Shown: positions 26,148 to 34,613, counted from the stretch's first letter. The stretch is DNA of 64,000 nucleotides from Yoonia vestfoldensis DSM 16212 (GCF_000382265.1 NZ_KB907974.1:124001-188000); one strand, 5' to 3'. Notes: generated by a model from the sequence alone, not told the origin. Made by a program: numbers and translations.

Positions 26148-27308
26148 TTAGGACGCCACCGGCAAGGCCCGTTCGACGATGCGGGCAAAGAACGACGCGC
26201 CCACAGGGGCCACCGCGTCATCGAAATCATAGGCCGGATGGTGCAGCCCTGCCGTGTCACCATTGCCGACAAACAGATAGGCCCCCGGACGCTGGTTCAG
26301 CATATAGGCGAAATCCTCGGCCCCCATCTCGGGGGCGGCGTCATCCACCACATCGGCCGACACTTCGCGTGCGACGGCGGCGGCAAAGGCGGCCTTGTCC
26401 GCATCATTGACCGTCGCGGGATAGCCGATCTCGTAATCAAGCGTCGCCGTCACGCCGTAAGACGCGGCCTGCCCCGCCACGATCTCGGCCAGACGGGTTT
26501 TCACCATCGCCTGCACCGCGGGATCGAAGGTGCGCACCGTGCCGTTGATATAGCCCGTGTCGGGGATCACGTTGTCGACCGTGCCGGTGTGGATCTGCGT
26601 GACCGACACGACGAGCTGGTCAAAGGTGAAATGGTTGCGGCTGACGATGGTCTGGATTGCGCTGACGATCCCCACGCAGGCCACGACCGGATCGGCGGTT
26701 TCATGCGGCATGGCCCCATGCCCGCCGCGCCCCTGGACATGGATATGGAACGTATCCACGGCCGCCATGATCGGGCCGGGGGTGGTGTAGAACGCACCCA
26801 CGGCCGTGCCGGGCGCATTGTGTAGCGCGTAGACCTCGGCCACGTCGAACGTATCCAGAATGCCTTCGTTGACCATCACCTCGGCCCCGCCGCCCGATTC
26901 CTCGGCAGGCTGGAAAATCAGCGCGACGCGGCCCCTAAAATTGCGCGTCTCGGCCAGATATTTCGCCGCCCCCAGCAGCATGGTCGTATGCCCGTCATGC
27001 CCGCAGGCATGCATCGCGCCCTTGACGGTCGAGTCATAGTCCAGCCCCGTCACCTCCTCCATCGGCAGCGCATCCATATCGGCGCGCAGCCCGATGGTGC
27101 GCCCCGCACCCTGCCCGTTGATGATGGCGACGATGCCGCTGGTGGCGATTCCCTCGTGGATTTCATCGACCCCGAAGTCGCGCAGTTTTTCGGCCACAAA
27201 AGCCGCTGTTTTATGGCAATCGAACCGCAATTCGGGATGCGCATGCAGATGACGGCGCCATCCGGTCATCTCGGGGCTGAAATCGGCGATACGGTTGATG
27301 ACGGGCAT
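26148..27308 (-). CDS. M20 family amidohydrolase (hippurate hydrolase-like)
   Basis: Zn-dependent amidohydrolase of 386 residues, cleaving an N-acyl or related amide bond. Visible M20D features: RRHLHAHPELRFD near the N-terminus, GLRADMDALPMEE, MHACGHDGHTTMLLGAAKYL, FQPAEESGGGAEVM, the dimerisation-domain GRGGHGAMPHE, and the C-terminal GAEDFAYML...PAYDFDD. ATG 27308 gives MPVINRIADFSPEMTGWRRH. It is first in the run ahead of two ureohydrolases, suggesting degradation of an acylated guanidino or amino compound. It is divergent from mazG with only 62 bases between. Confidence 0.9.
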   Translation of the reverse strand: MPVINRIADFSPEMTGWRRHLHAHPELRFDCHKTAAFVAEKLRDFGVDEIHEGIATSGIVAIINGQGAGRTIGLRADMDALPMEEVTGLDYDSTVKGAMHACGHDGHTTMLLGAAKYLAETRNFRGRVALIFQPAEESGGGAEVMVNEGILDTFDVAEVYALHNAPGTAVGAFYTTPGPIMAAVDTFHIHVQGRGGHGAMPHETADPVVACVGIVSAIQTIVSRNHFTFDQLVVSVTQIHTGTVDNVIPDTGYINGTVRTFDPAVQAMVKTRLAEIVAGQAASYGVTATLDYEIGYPATVNDADKAAFAAAVAREVSADVVDDAAPEMGAEDFAYMLNQRPGAYLFVGNGDTAGLHHPAYDFDDAVAPVGASFFARIVERALPVAS

Positions 27309-27370
27309 GGGATGGCGCTTTCGGTAACTTCGCAATAGGCTCAGTTGATCCCAAGTTGAAGGTGGCTGCA

Positions 27371-28192
27371 ATGGCGGAAGATGCCCTGATCCATGACCCC
27401 GACGGCGGTATGCCGCGTCTTTTGGAAATCATGCGCCGGTTGCGCGACCCCGCCACGGGCTGCCCTTGGGACATCGCGCAGGATTTCGCCACGATCGCCC
27501 CCTACACGATCGAGGAAGCCTATGAGGTCGCCGATGCCATCGCCCGCGCCGACTGGCCCGAGCTGGAGGGTGAACTGGGCGATCTCCTGCTCCAAACCGT
27601 CTATCACGCGCAGATGGGGGCCGAGGCCGGGCATTTCACCTTCGAGTCCGTGGCGCGCAATATCGCCGACAAGATGGTCGCACGGCATCCGCATGTGTTT
27701 GGCGACGAGAACCGCGACAAAACCGCCGACCAGCAGGTCGCCGATTGGGAAAAGATCAAGGCCGCCGAACGCGCAGGCAAGGCCCAAGGCGGCGTGCTGG
27801 ATGGCGTCGCCCTTGGCCTGCCCGCGCTGATGCGCGCGGTCAAACTGCAAAAACGCGCAGCGCGGGTGGGGTTCGACTGGCCCGACACATCCCATGTGCT
27901 CGACAAGATCGTCGAAGAGGCGGGCGAGCTGGTCGCCGCCCGTGACAGCCTATCCGAGGCAGAAATCGCCGATGAAATGGGCGATCTGTTGTTCGTGCTC
28001 GCCAATCTGGCACGGCATCTGGGCGTTGATCCGGAAGCCGCGCTGCGCGGCACCAACGACAAATTCACACGCCGGTTCAAGGGGATCGAAGCGGCGCTCG
28101 CGGTGCAGGGCAAGACACCCGCCGACAGTGATCTCGCGGAAATGGACGCACTCTGGGACGTGCAGAAGGCGCTGGAGAAAGGCCAAAATTAG
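27371..28192 (+). CDS. mazG: Nucleoside triphosphate pyrophosphohydrolase MazG
   Basis: Hydrolyses NTPs and dNTPs to monophosphates, removing abnormal nucleotides. 273 residues. The N-terminal module has GCPWDIAQDFATIAPYTIEEAYEVADAI and ELEGELGDLLLQTVYHAQ, and the C-terminal module repeats the fold with VDWEKIKAAER and the EExxE-like IVEEAGELVAARD plus DEMGDLLFVLANLARHLG. ATG 27371 is preceded by GAAGG at good spacing; an in-frame TTG at 27356 is less likely. It is divergent from the M20 gene. Confidence 0.95.
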   Translation: MAEDALIHDPDGGMPRLLEIMRRLRDPATGCPWDIAQDFATIAPYTIEEAYEVADAIARADWPELEGELGDLLLQTVYHAQMGAEAGHFTFESVARNIADKMVARHPHVFGDENRDKTADQQVADWEKIKAAERAGKAQGGVLDGVALGLPALMRAVKLQKRAARVGFDWPDTSHVLDKIVEEAGELVAARDSLSEAEIADEMGDLLFVLANLARHLGVDPEAALRGTNDKFTRRFKGIEAALAVQGKTPADSDLAEMDALWDVQKALEKGQN

Positions 28193-28195
28193 TCC

Positions 28196-28242
28196 GACTA
28201 AAATATTCAGGTATTGACCCGAGTAAAAGACTCAGGCTTAAA
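28196..28242 (+). promoter_or_regulatory. Promoter with two direct repeats upstream of iron-binding protein gene
   Basis: GACTAAAATATTCAGG (28196-28211) and GAGTAAAAGACTCAGG (28221-28236) match at 13 of 16 bases with a 25-base period. TTGACC (28214-28219) and CTTAAA (28237-28242) are a -35/-10 pair 17 bases apart, so the second repeat fills the spacer. The region is much more AT-rich than its surroundings. The second repeat contains GAGT-N5-ACTC. This is laid out like an operator for an iron-responsive repressor; which one is not known. Confidence 0.6.
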
Positions 28243-28270
28243 GGCGCCAGTTCAACCAAGGAGCCTTCGC

Positions 28271-29275
28271 ATGAACCTGCGTAACATTCTCATGGCCAGC
28301 ACCTGCGCCGCCATTGCCGGACCGGCCATTGCCGATGTCAACATCTATACCACCCGCGAACCTGCGCTGATCCAGCCGGTCGTGGATGCTTTCACCGCCG
28401 AAACCGGCATCCCTGTCAATCTGTCCTTCATCGACAACGGTCTGGTCGAACGGCTGACGGCCGAAGGTGCGCGTTCGCCTGCCGATCTGGTGATGACCGT
28501 CGATATCGCGAACCTCAAACAGATCGTGGACGCCGGTGTGGTGCAGCCCGTGGAAAGCGACGTGCTGACCACGGCGATCCCTGCCGAACTGCGCAGCGAC
28601 GAAAACCTGTGGTTCGGTCTGACCACTCGTGCGCGCGTGATCTATGCCTCGAACGACCGCGTCGCCGATGGCGAAGTCACAACCTACGAAGATCTGACCG
28701 ATGAAAAATGGGCAGGCCGGATCTGTTCGCGCTCGGGTCTGAACAATTACAGTCTGGCGCTGCTGTCCGCCGTGATCGCGCACAAGGGCGAAGACGGTGC
28801 GCGCGAATGGGCCGCCGGTCTGCGCGAAAACCTCGCGCGCAAGCCCGAAGGCAACGACCGCGCGCAGGTCCGTGCGATCTGGGCGGGCGAATGCGACATC
28901 TCGCTGACCAACACCTATTACATGGGCGCGATGCTGGCGGACCCAGAACAGCAGGAATGGGCCAATGCCGTGCGCATCATCTTTCCGACCTTCGAGGATG
29001 GCGGCACCCATGTGAACGTGTCGGGCATCGCCATGACCCAATCCGCGCCGAACCGTGACGAAGCGGTGCAGTTGATGGAATTCCTCGTCTCGCCGACGGC
29101 GCAGGCGATCTATGCCGAAACCAACCACGAATATCCCGTGTTGGAAGGTGCAGCCGTGTCAGATCTGGTCGTGAGCTGGGGCGAATTCACACCTGATGAC
29201 GTGGACTTGAACGAACTGGCCACAAACCGCCCCGCATCGGTGCGGATCATGGAAGAAGTGAACTTCGACGGCTGA
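28271..29275 (+). CDS. Fe(III) ABC transporter substrate-binding protein (FbpA/FutA-like)
   Basis: Periplasmic ferric-iron binding protein, 334 residues. Start at 28271 gives MNLRNILMASTCAAIAGPAIADVNIYTTREP, a signal peptide followed by the family start VNIYTTREPALIQPVVDAF. The twin tyrosines in SLTNTYYMGAM match iron ligands of FutA/FbpA proteins; further ligands are likely Tyr in the N-lobe. No permease or ATPase genes follow, so this is an orphan binding protein that must share a transporter encoded elsewhere. It ends with a strong hairpin and a repeat copy. Confidence 0.9.
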   Translation: MNLRNILMASTCAAIAGPAIADVNIYTTREPALIQPVVDAFTAETGIPVNLSFIDNGLVERLTAEGARSPADLVMTVDIANLKQIVDAGVVQPVESDVLTTAIPAELRSDENLWFGLTTRARVIYASNDRVADGEVTTYEDLTDEKWAGRICSRSGLNNYSLALLSAVIAHKGEDGAREWAAGLRENLARKPEGNDRAQVRAIWAGECDISLTNTYYMGAMLADPEQQEWANAVRIIFPTFEDGGTHVNVSGIAMTQSAPNRDEAVQLMEFLVSPTAQAIYAETNHEYPVLEGAAVSDLVVSWGEFTPDDVDLNELATNRPASVRIMEEVNFDG

Positions 29276-29287
29276 GGCAAGACAGGC

Positions 29288-29306
29288 GGGGGGCTGTCGG
29301 CCCCCC
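29288..29306 (+). terminator. GC hairpin after iron-binding protein gene
   Basis: GGGGGGC-TGTCG-GCCCCCC, a 7-base stem starting 12 bases after the stop codon. No long T-run follows; the repeat copy D with GGATATTT lies just behind it. Confidence 0.6.
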
Positions 29307-29310
29307 AGAC

Positions 29311-29339
29311 CCCCCGAGGATATTTGGGCTTGGAAGATG
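29311..29339 (+). repeat. Dispersed repeat copy D (type 1, diverged 5' part)
   Basis: CCCCCGAGGATATTTGGGCT followed by TGGAAGATG. Located downstream of the iron-binding protein gene, in sense orientation. Confidence 0.7.
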
Positions 29340-29393
29340 GGGGTTTCCATTTCGATATTGTTTCGGCAGGTTTTGCCGCAACGGGAGGAATGG

Positions 29394-30110
29394 ATGGATA
29401 TATCAAAAGCAGTGGCCATTGTGACGGGGGGCGCATCCGGTCTGGGGGCGGCGACGGCGCAGGCCTTTGTGGCGGCCGGGGCGCAGGTCACGATCTTTGA
29501 CCGCGATCCGGCGGGTGCGGACTTTGCAGCACAGATCGGCGCGGGGTTCGCGCAGGTCGATGTGACCGATGAGGCCAGCGTTGCGGCGGGTCTGGATCAG
29601 GTCACGGGCCTGAATGTCGCGGTGAATTGCGCAGGGATCGCCACGGCGGAAAAGACGCTGGGCCGCGACGGGCCGCATCGGCAGGACAGCTTTGCGCGCA
29701 CGATCGATATCAATCTGTGTGGGACGTTCAACGTGGCGCGGTTGGCCGCAGCGCGCATGACGCAAGGTGGCGTGATCATCAACACGGCCTCTGTTGCGGC
29801 CTTCGACGGGCAAAAGGGACAGGCGGCCTATGCCGCGTCCAAGGCGGGTATTGCAGGCCTGTCCTTGCCCATGGCACGTGATCTGGGGCGCAATGGCATC
29901 CGTGTGATGGCCATCGCACCGGGGATTTTCCGCACGCCGATGCTCGAATCACTGGGCGAGGAGGTGATGGCGGGGCTGGCCCGGGATGTGATCCACCCGG
30001 CGCGCCTTGGCGATCCGGCGGAATTTGCAGCCCTGGCGCGGTTCATCGTGGAATGTGACTACCTCAACGGCACCACGATCCGGCTGGACGGCGCGTTGCG
30101 GATGCCGTGA
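29394..30110 (+). CDS. Short-chain dehydrogenase, HSD10-like 3-hydroxyacyl-CoA dehydrogenase
   Basis: NAD-dependent SDR of 238 residues. The cofactor motif is VTGGASGLGAATA, the structural motif VAVNCAGIA, and the catalytic Ser-Tyr-Lys lies in NTASVAAFDGQKGQAAYAASKAG. The order CGTFNVARLAA, GVIINTASVAAF, PMARDLGRNGIRVMAIAPGIFRTPMLESL and LNGTTIRLDGALRM closely follows human HSD17B10 (type 2 3-hydroxyacyl-CoA dehydrogenase), so short-chain or branched acyl-CoA oxidation is likely. ATG 29394 is preceded by GGGAGG; an in-frame start at 29337 would fall in repeat copy D. It ends head-on, directly adjacent to the ABC-F stop. Confidence 0.87.
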   Translation: MDISKAVAIVTGGASGLGAATAQAFVAAGAQVTIFDRDPAGADFAAQIGAGFAQVDVTDEASVAAGLDQVTGLNVAVNCAGIATAEKTLGRDGPHRQDSFARTIDINLCGTFNVARLAAARMTQGGVIINTASVAAFDGQKGQAAYAASKAGIAGLSLPMARDLGRNGIRVMAIAPGIFRTPMLESLGEEVMAGLARDVIHPARLGDPAEFAALARFIVECDYLNGTTIRLDGALRMP

Positions 30111-31919
30111 TCAGCCGGCGGCTTTTTCTTCCAGCACCAGCCATTCATCCTCGGCATCGGACAGCTGCATCTGGCGGGCGATCAGCGCGTCGGTGGCTTT
30201 GGCGAATTTGACCGGATTGTCGGTGAAAAGTGCGGGATCAGCGAGCAGTTCTTCCAGCTTGCCGATTTCCGCCGTCAGGGTCGCGATCAGCGCTGGCAAT
30301 GCGTCGAGCCTGTGCTTTTCGGTGAAACTCAGCCCGCCGCCGGATTTCTTCTCGGCGGGTTTGTCCTTTTTGGCCAATGGCTTGGTGGCCGTAGCTGATT
30401 CTGTGAAATCGCCGCCGCGCTGGTCGCGGTAATCCGACCAGCCGCCGGGATAGACGACGGCCTGCCCGTTGCCTTCCATCGCGATGGTTGTTGTCGCCAC
30501 GCGGTCAAGGAAATCGCGGTCGTGGCTGACCAGCAGCACGGTGCCGTCGTAATCGCCCAGAATGTCCTGCAACAGATCGAGCGTTTCGATGTCGAGATCG
30601 TTGGTCGGTTCGTCCAGCACCAGAAGGTTGCTTTCCCGCGCCATCAACCGTGCGAGCAAGAGCCGCGCCTTTTCACCGCCCGAGAGCGAGCGGACAGGCG
30701 CGCGCGCCTGCGCCTCGTCGAACAGGAATTCCTTGAGGTATCCGACGACATGTTTCGGCGTGCCGCGCACCATGATCTGGTCGGATTTGCCGGACACCCC
30801 CAGTTCGGGATCGTTGGCCAGATTTTCCCACAGGGTCATGTCCTGGTTCAGCGCCGCGCGGGTCTGATCGAACACCGCGATGTCAAGCTTGGTGCCGAGT
30901 TTCACCTGCCCCGCATCAGGTTCAACTTGCCCCAGCAACATCTTGATAAGGGTTGTTTTTCCAACACCGTTTGGCCCGACAAAGGCGATCCTGTCGCCGC
31001 GCTGCACGGTCAGGTCCAGCCCCTGCACGATGCTTTTGCCGTCAAAGGCTTTGGTCAGCCCGAAACATTCCACGACCTTGCGGCCTGATGTAGACCCGCC
31101 ATCAAACGCCATCGCCGCCGTGCCTTGGCGGCGGATCTGGCCTGCCTTTTCGGCGCGCAGGTCCTGCAACGCGCGCAGACGCCCCTGGTTGCGGGTGCGG
31201 CGAGCAGAGATGCCTTCGACGGCCCAGCGGGCCTCGGCCTTGATCTTGCGGTTGAGTTTGTGGCGCTGCTGGTCTTCTTCTTCCCAGATCTTGCCGCGCC
31301 ATTCCTCGAAGGCATCGAATCCCTGTTCGGCGCGGCGCACCGCACCCCGGTCGATCCAGAGCGTCGCGCGGGTCAGCGCACGCAAAAAAGCGCGGTCGTG
31401 GCTGATCAGCACAAAAGCGGCGCGGGTCTGTTTAAGCTCGTTTTCCAGCCAGGCGATGGCTTCGATATCCAGATGGTTCGTCGGCTCGTCGAGCAGCATC
31501 AATTCGGGGGCTTCGGCCATCAGCTTGGCCAGTGCCGCGCGGCGGCGTTCCCCGCCAGATGCGGTCGCGACAGCACCTGCGGGGTCGAATTTCAGCCCTT
31601 CGGCGACCATGTCGACCTTGTAGGATTCCTCGGGCGGCAGACCGCTGGCTGCGTAATCGCCCAAGGTGGCGAACCCCTTCATCTCGGGGTCCTGCTCCAT
31701 ATAACCGACCTGCACGCCGGGCGAGGCCACGCGCGTGCCGCTGTCGGGCAGCACAAGGCCCGCCATCACCTTCATCAGGGTGGATTTGCCCGATCCGTTG
31801 CGCCCGACAAGGGCCACACGGTCGCCCGGCTGGATCACCAGCGAGAGGTCGGCAAAAACGGGATCGCCGCCAAAGGTCAGGGCGATATCGGAAATCTGGA
31901 GAAGGGGTGCGCGTGCCAT
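30111..31919 (-). CDS. uup: ABC-F family ATPase (Uup type)
   Basis: Soluble double-domain ATPase of 602 residues acting on ribosomes or DNA recombination intermediates. Domain 1: GRNGSGKSTLMKVMAG, SGGERRRAALAKL, MLLDEPTNHLDIEAI; domain 2: GPNGVGKTTLIKMLLG, LSGGEKARLLLARL, LVLDEPTNDLDIETLDLL. A C-terminal helical extension (LSFTEKHRLDALPALIATLTAEIGKLEELLADPALFTDNPVKF) is the Uup-type coiled coil. It is clearly different from the ABC-F at 8343-10196. It converges with the SDR gene with no bases between stops. Confidence 0.9.
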   Translation of the reverse strand: MARAPLLQISDIALTFGGDPVFADLSLVIQPGDRVALVGRNGSGKSTLMKVMAGLVLPDSGTRVASPGVQVGYMEQDPEMKGFATLGDYAASGLPPEESYKVDMVAEGLKFDPAGAVATASGGERRRAALAKLMAEAPELMLLDEPTNHLDIEAIAWLENELKQTRAAFVLISHDRAFLRALTRATLWIDRGAVRRAEQGFDAFEEWRGKIWEEEDQQRHKLNRKIKAEARWAVEGISARRTRNQGRLRALQDLRAEKAGQIRRQGTAAMAFDGGSTSGRKVVECFGLTKAFDGKSIVQGLDLTVQRGDRIAFVGPNGVGKTTLIKMLLGQVEPDAGQVKLGTKLDIAVFDQTRAALNQDMTLWENLANDPELGVSGKSDQIMVRGTPKHVVGYLKEFLFDEAQARAPVRSLSGGEKARLLLARLMARESNLLVLDEPTNDLDIETLDLLQDILGDYDGTVLLVSHDRDFLDRVATTTIAMEGNGQAVVYPGGWSDYRDQRGGDFTESATATKPLAKKDKPAEKKSGGGLSFTEKHRLDALPALIATLTAEIGKLEELLADPALFTDNPVKFAKATDALIARQMQLSDAEDEWLVLEEKAAG

Positions 31920-31960
31920 GTCCGCCTGCTATTGCGTGGCTTGCGCCAGTGCAAGGGGTT

Positions 31961-32677
31961 TCAGCGCGCACCCATCACGGCGCGCAAGGCGCGCGCGCGT
32001 GCAGGTGGGACGGCCGCAATATCAAGGCAGGTGAACACATGCAGCGTGTTCATCTGCCGGTCCACGACCGCATGATCGCCGACCCAGCCACCCATCGCGA
32101 GGTAGGAGCGCAACAGCGACGGCAAAGGGGCTGTGCCGTCTCCCTGCCCGTTCAACGCCACAACCTCGCGCGCCTTGATGCCGGGGCGCAGCGGCGCAGG
32201 CCCCTGATGCTGGGCCGCCAGCCGCGCAAAGGCCGCGCCATAGCGCGCGGGATCGGTGCCCGTGAAACTGGTGCAGCCGAACAGGGTCTGCACGCCCGCC
32301 TCGTCCACAATACCTGCCAGCGCACCCCAGGCCACACGCACCACATCGGCATCCAGCACGTCGGCCGCGATGCAGAACCGCCCCAGTTCGAGCAACGGGC
32401 CGGGCTGGGCGGTCAGGCCCGAGAGGTCGTAGAACTGCGCCGCATAGCTTTGCGCCAGATCCGCGCCCTGCCCGATCAAGAGGATGCGCGCAGCAGCGAC
32501 CAGTCGGCCTGCCGCATCCTCGATCATCAGATGACGGCAGCGCGCATCAAAGGCATCGCGGTCCAGACCGGCGTGGCCGAAAAAGCAGGCGTGCCGCAGG
32601 CGCTGGCAGGCCGCCAGATCGTCGGGCGTTGCCGCCAGTCGGGCACGATACCGGCCGATTTCGAATGCGATTGTCAT
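31961..32677 (-). CDS. olsB: L-ornithine N(alpha)-acyltransferase (ornithine lipid synthesis)
   Basis: GNAT-fold enzyme of 238 residues that joins a 3-hydroxy fatty acyl group to ornithine, the first step to ornithine lipids. Features: LAATPDDLAACQRLRHACFFGHAG, DRDAFDARCRHLMIED, LLELGRFCIAADVLDADVVRVAWGAL and LFGCTSFTGTD, matching OlsB/hemolysin-like proteins. Phosphate-free membrane lipids are common in marine Rhodobacterales. The usual partner olsA is not adjacent; the neighbour is divergent msrB. The 66-base gap must hold both promoters. Confidence 0.83.
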   Translation of the reverse strand: MTIAFEIGRYRARLAATPDDLAACQRLRHACFFGHAGLDRDAFDARCRHLMIEDAAGRLVAAARILLIGQGADLAQSYAAQFYDLSGLTAQPGPLLELGRFCIAADVLDADVVRVAWGALAGIVDEAGVQTLFGCTSFTGTDPARYGAAFARLAAQHQGPAPLRPGIKAREVVALNGQGDGTAPLPSLLRSYLAMGGWVGDHAVVDRQMNTLHVFTCLDIAAVPPARARALRAVMGAR

Positions 32678-32743
32678 GGCCTGCCTTGGCGATAGGGGTC
32701 TTGCACCCTACCTTATGCACAAGACCGGAAAAAGGAATATGAC

Positions 32744-33136
32744 ATGGATAAAATCATCAAGACCGATGCCGAATGGCGCGAACAATTGTCCGATCTGGCC
32801 TTCAAGGTCACGCGCAAACATGGCACCGAACGCGCAGGCACCCATGAGAATTTCCCAAAGGACCCCGGCACGTATATGTGCGTCTGCTGCGGCGCGCCGT
32901 TGTTCGATCAGGGTGCCAAGTTCGAAAGCGGCACCGGCTGGCCGTCGTTCTATGAACCGCTCTCGCCCGAGCAGGTCGGGGAATCGGTGGATCGCGGGTT
33001 CTTTATGACGCGGACAGAGGTGCATTGCGCCCGCTGCGACGCGCATCTGGGGCATGTGTTCCCAGATGGGCCAGCGCCCACGGGGCTGCGGTATTGCATG
33101 AACGGGGTGGCGCTGACGTTTGAACCTGCGGATTAA
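32744..33136 (+). CDS. msrB: Peptide-methionine (R)-S-oxide reductase
   Basis: Repairs the R form of methionine sulfoxide in proteins. 130 residues. Two CxxC zinc sites are visible (Cys46/Cys49 in MCVCCG and Cys95/Cys98 in HCARC), and the catalytic Cys118 is in LRYCMNGVAL. FESGTGWPSFYEPL and GHVFPDGPAPTGLR are signature segments. Its TAA stop shares the bases TTAA with the converging bamE-like gene, so the two coding regions overlap by 4 bases. Confidence 0.97.
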   Translation: MDKIIKTDAEWREQLSDLAFKVTRKHGTERAGTHENFPKDPGTYMCVCCGAPLFDQGAKFESGTGWPSFYEPLSPEQVGESVDRGFFMTRTEVHCARCDAHLGHVFPDGPAPTGLRYCMNGVALTFEPAD

Positions 33137-33618
33137 AGATCGCCGCCGCCGTCGTCCGCACCTAGCAGCGTACCAGCGTCGACCCGGCCGAACGAGCCAA
33201 GAAGCTGTTCCAGCACGCCCACGTCCTCGATCCCGTCATCGGTGACGCGGCGGTCAAGCTGCACGACGCGCCCGTCCTCCAGCGTGTAGCGGATGACGTT
33301 GCGCACGCGGTCGCTGGCGTCAAAGCTGACGGCGATGACGGTGCGGTCCACCTCTTGCGGGGCGAAGGGGCCGATGCGGTCGAACTGGCTGGCGACGTAG
33401 TAGATCGTGTCGTTCCGCAACCCGCCATCCGATGTGGGCGGGCCGAACAGGGTCACGACATCGCTGCGGGTGGATTGCCCGACCTGCACCTGCGCGAGTT
33501 CGCGCGCATCGGGGGCGAAGCCGTGGAAACGGGTCATCGGTGTGCAGGCCGAAACCGCCACGACCGCCAGCACAAAACCCGATACCCGCAGGCTGTCGCG
33601 CAGTTTGGTCATGTTCAT
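33133..33618 (-). CDS. bamE: Outer membrane assembly lipoprotein, SmpA/OmlA (BamE) family
   Basis: 161-residue lipoprotein of the BAM complex that inserts outer-membrane barrels. ATG 33618 follows GGGG at suitable spacing and starts MNMTKLRDSLRVSGFVLAVVAVSAC, a lipoprotein signal with lipobox VSAC. LAQVQVGQSTRSDVVTLFGPPTSDGGL and TIYYVASQF are the SmpA/OmlA signature. The C-terminal 40 residues (FGRVDAGTLLGADDGGG) are low complexity. It is divergent from the DUF177 gene as in most alphaproteobacteria. Confidence 0.9.
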   Translation of the reverse strand: MNMTKLRDSLRVSGFVLAVVAVSACTPMTRFHGFAPDARELAQVQVGQSTRSDVVTLFGPPTSDGGLRNDTIYYVASQFDRIGPFAPQEVDRTVIAVSFDASDRVRNVIRYTLEDGRVVQLDRRVTDDGIEDVGVLEQLLGSFGRVDAGTLLGADDGGGDL

Positions 33619-33687
33619 GTGAGGCCCCTTGCTTTGGCATCTGATGCCTTTTATCCCCACTACATCACCGCCCGCCCCTGTTCAAGA

Positions 33688-34245
33688 ATGGAAGCAGCCT
33701 TGCCCCAGATGCCACAATCACTCTTGCGTTTGGCAGACCTTGCCGCGTCACGCGGCACCAGCTTTGCGCTGACGCCAGATGCCGACGACCGCACCGCCAT
33801 CGCGGACACTTTGGGGATCGTGGGCATCAAGAAGCTGCGTTTCGAAGGGAACCTGACCCCGCAAGGGCGCAAGGACTGGGTGCTGACGGCGCAGCTGGGG
33901 GCGACGGTGGTGCAGGATTGCGTCGTCACGCTCGACCCTGTCACGACCCGGATCGACGAGGCGGTGACGCGTCAATATCTGGCCGACCTGCCCGAAACGA
34001 CCGGCACAGAGGTCGAGATGCCAGAGGATGACACGCTCGAACCCCTGCCCGACAGCATCGACCTTTATGCCGTGCTGACCGAGGCTCTGGCGCTGGCCTT
34101 GCCGCTATATCCGCGCGCCGACGGGGCCGAACTGGGCCAGGTCGTCTATACCCGCAAGGGTGTTGCGCCTTTGACAGACGAGGCGGCACGCCCCTTTGCA
34201 GGCCTTGGCGCGTTGCGCGACAGCCTGAAAAACAAGGACGATTGA
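33688..34245 (+). CDS. DUF177 / YceD family protein (23S rRNA accumulation)
   Basis: 185-residue protein of the YceD family, linked to 23S rRNA accumulation and usually found just before rpmF. ATG 33688 (MEAALPQMPQSLLRLADLA) or ATG 33709 (MPQSLLRLAD) is the start; both are in frame. Conserved pieces are GNLTPQGRKDWVLTAQLGATVVQDCVVTLDPV and the acidic DDTLEPLPDSIDLYAVLTEALALALPLYPRA. Function may be to couple ribosomal RNA and lipid synthesis through the rpmF-plsX operon, which is inference from the conserved order. Confidence 0.9.
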   Translation: MEAALPQMPQSLLRLADLAASRGTSFALTPDADDRTAIADTLGIVGIKKLRFEGNLTPQGRKDWVLTAQLGATVVQDCVVTLDPVTTRIDEAVTRQYLADLPETTGTEVEMPEDDTLEPLPDSIDLYAVLTEALALALPLYPRADGAELGQVVYTRKGVAPLTDEAARPFAGLGALRDSLKNKDD

Positions 34246-34258
34246 CCGCTTTTCCACC

Positions 34259-34273
34259 ACCCCGAAAAGGGGT
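34259..34273 (+). other. Short hairpin in leader of rpmF
   Basis: ACCCC-GAAAA-GGGGT forms a 5-base stem with a stable GNRA-like loop 14 bases after the DUF177 stop. It precedes the 161-base leader of rpmF. It may separate the two genes' expression; no T-run follows. Confidence 0.4.
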
Positions 34274-34406
34274 TGCGCCGCGCGGGAATCGCAGTATGTT
34301 CGCGGCCTCTTTCATACAGCGTCTCGACAGGGCTGCCAGATTGGCGTAGGACCCCCGACAGATGCACAAATCAGGGCCGCGTGCCCGTCTATCATAGGGT
34401 TCCGTC

Positions 34407-34613
34407 ATGGCCGTCCAGCAGAATAAAGTTTCCAAATCCCGCCGCAACAACCGGCGCGCGCACGACTCTCTTGTCGCTGCAAACCCCAACGAATGCGACA
34501 ACTGCGGGGAAATGAAGCGTCCGCACCATGTGTGCCCGTCCTGCGGCCATTACGCGACACGTGAAGTCGTCGCCAACACGACCGAGGTCGATCTGGACGA
34601 AGACGCAGCATAA
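34407..34613 (+). CDS. rpmF: Ribosomal protein bL32
   Basis: Large-subunit ribosomal protein of 68 residues. [22 protein letters not shown] is the L32 start, and the four cysteines in ECDNCG and HVCPSCG form a zinc ribbon, so this is the zinc-binding (C+) form. It lies between the DUF177 gene and plsX, a near-universal order. Its 161-base leader is longer than most gaps here. Confidence 0.98.
   Translation: MAVQQNKVSKSRRNNRRAHDSLVAANPNECDNCGEMKRPHHVCPSCGHYATREVVANTTEVDLDEDAA

Noticed and set aside
8343..31919. Two ABC ATPase genes taken as transporters
   Set aside because: Both are soluble twin-domain ABC-F proteins with no membrane segments or permease neighbours.
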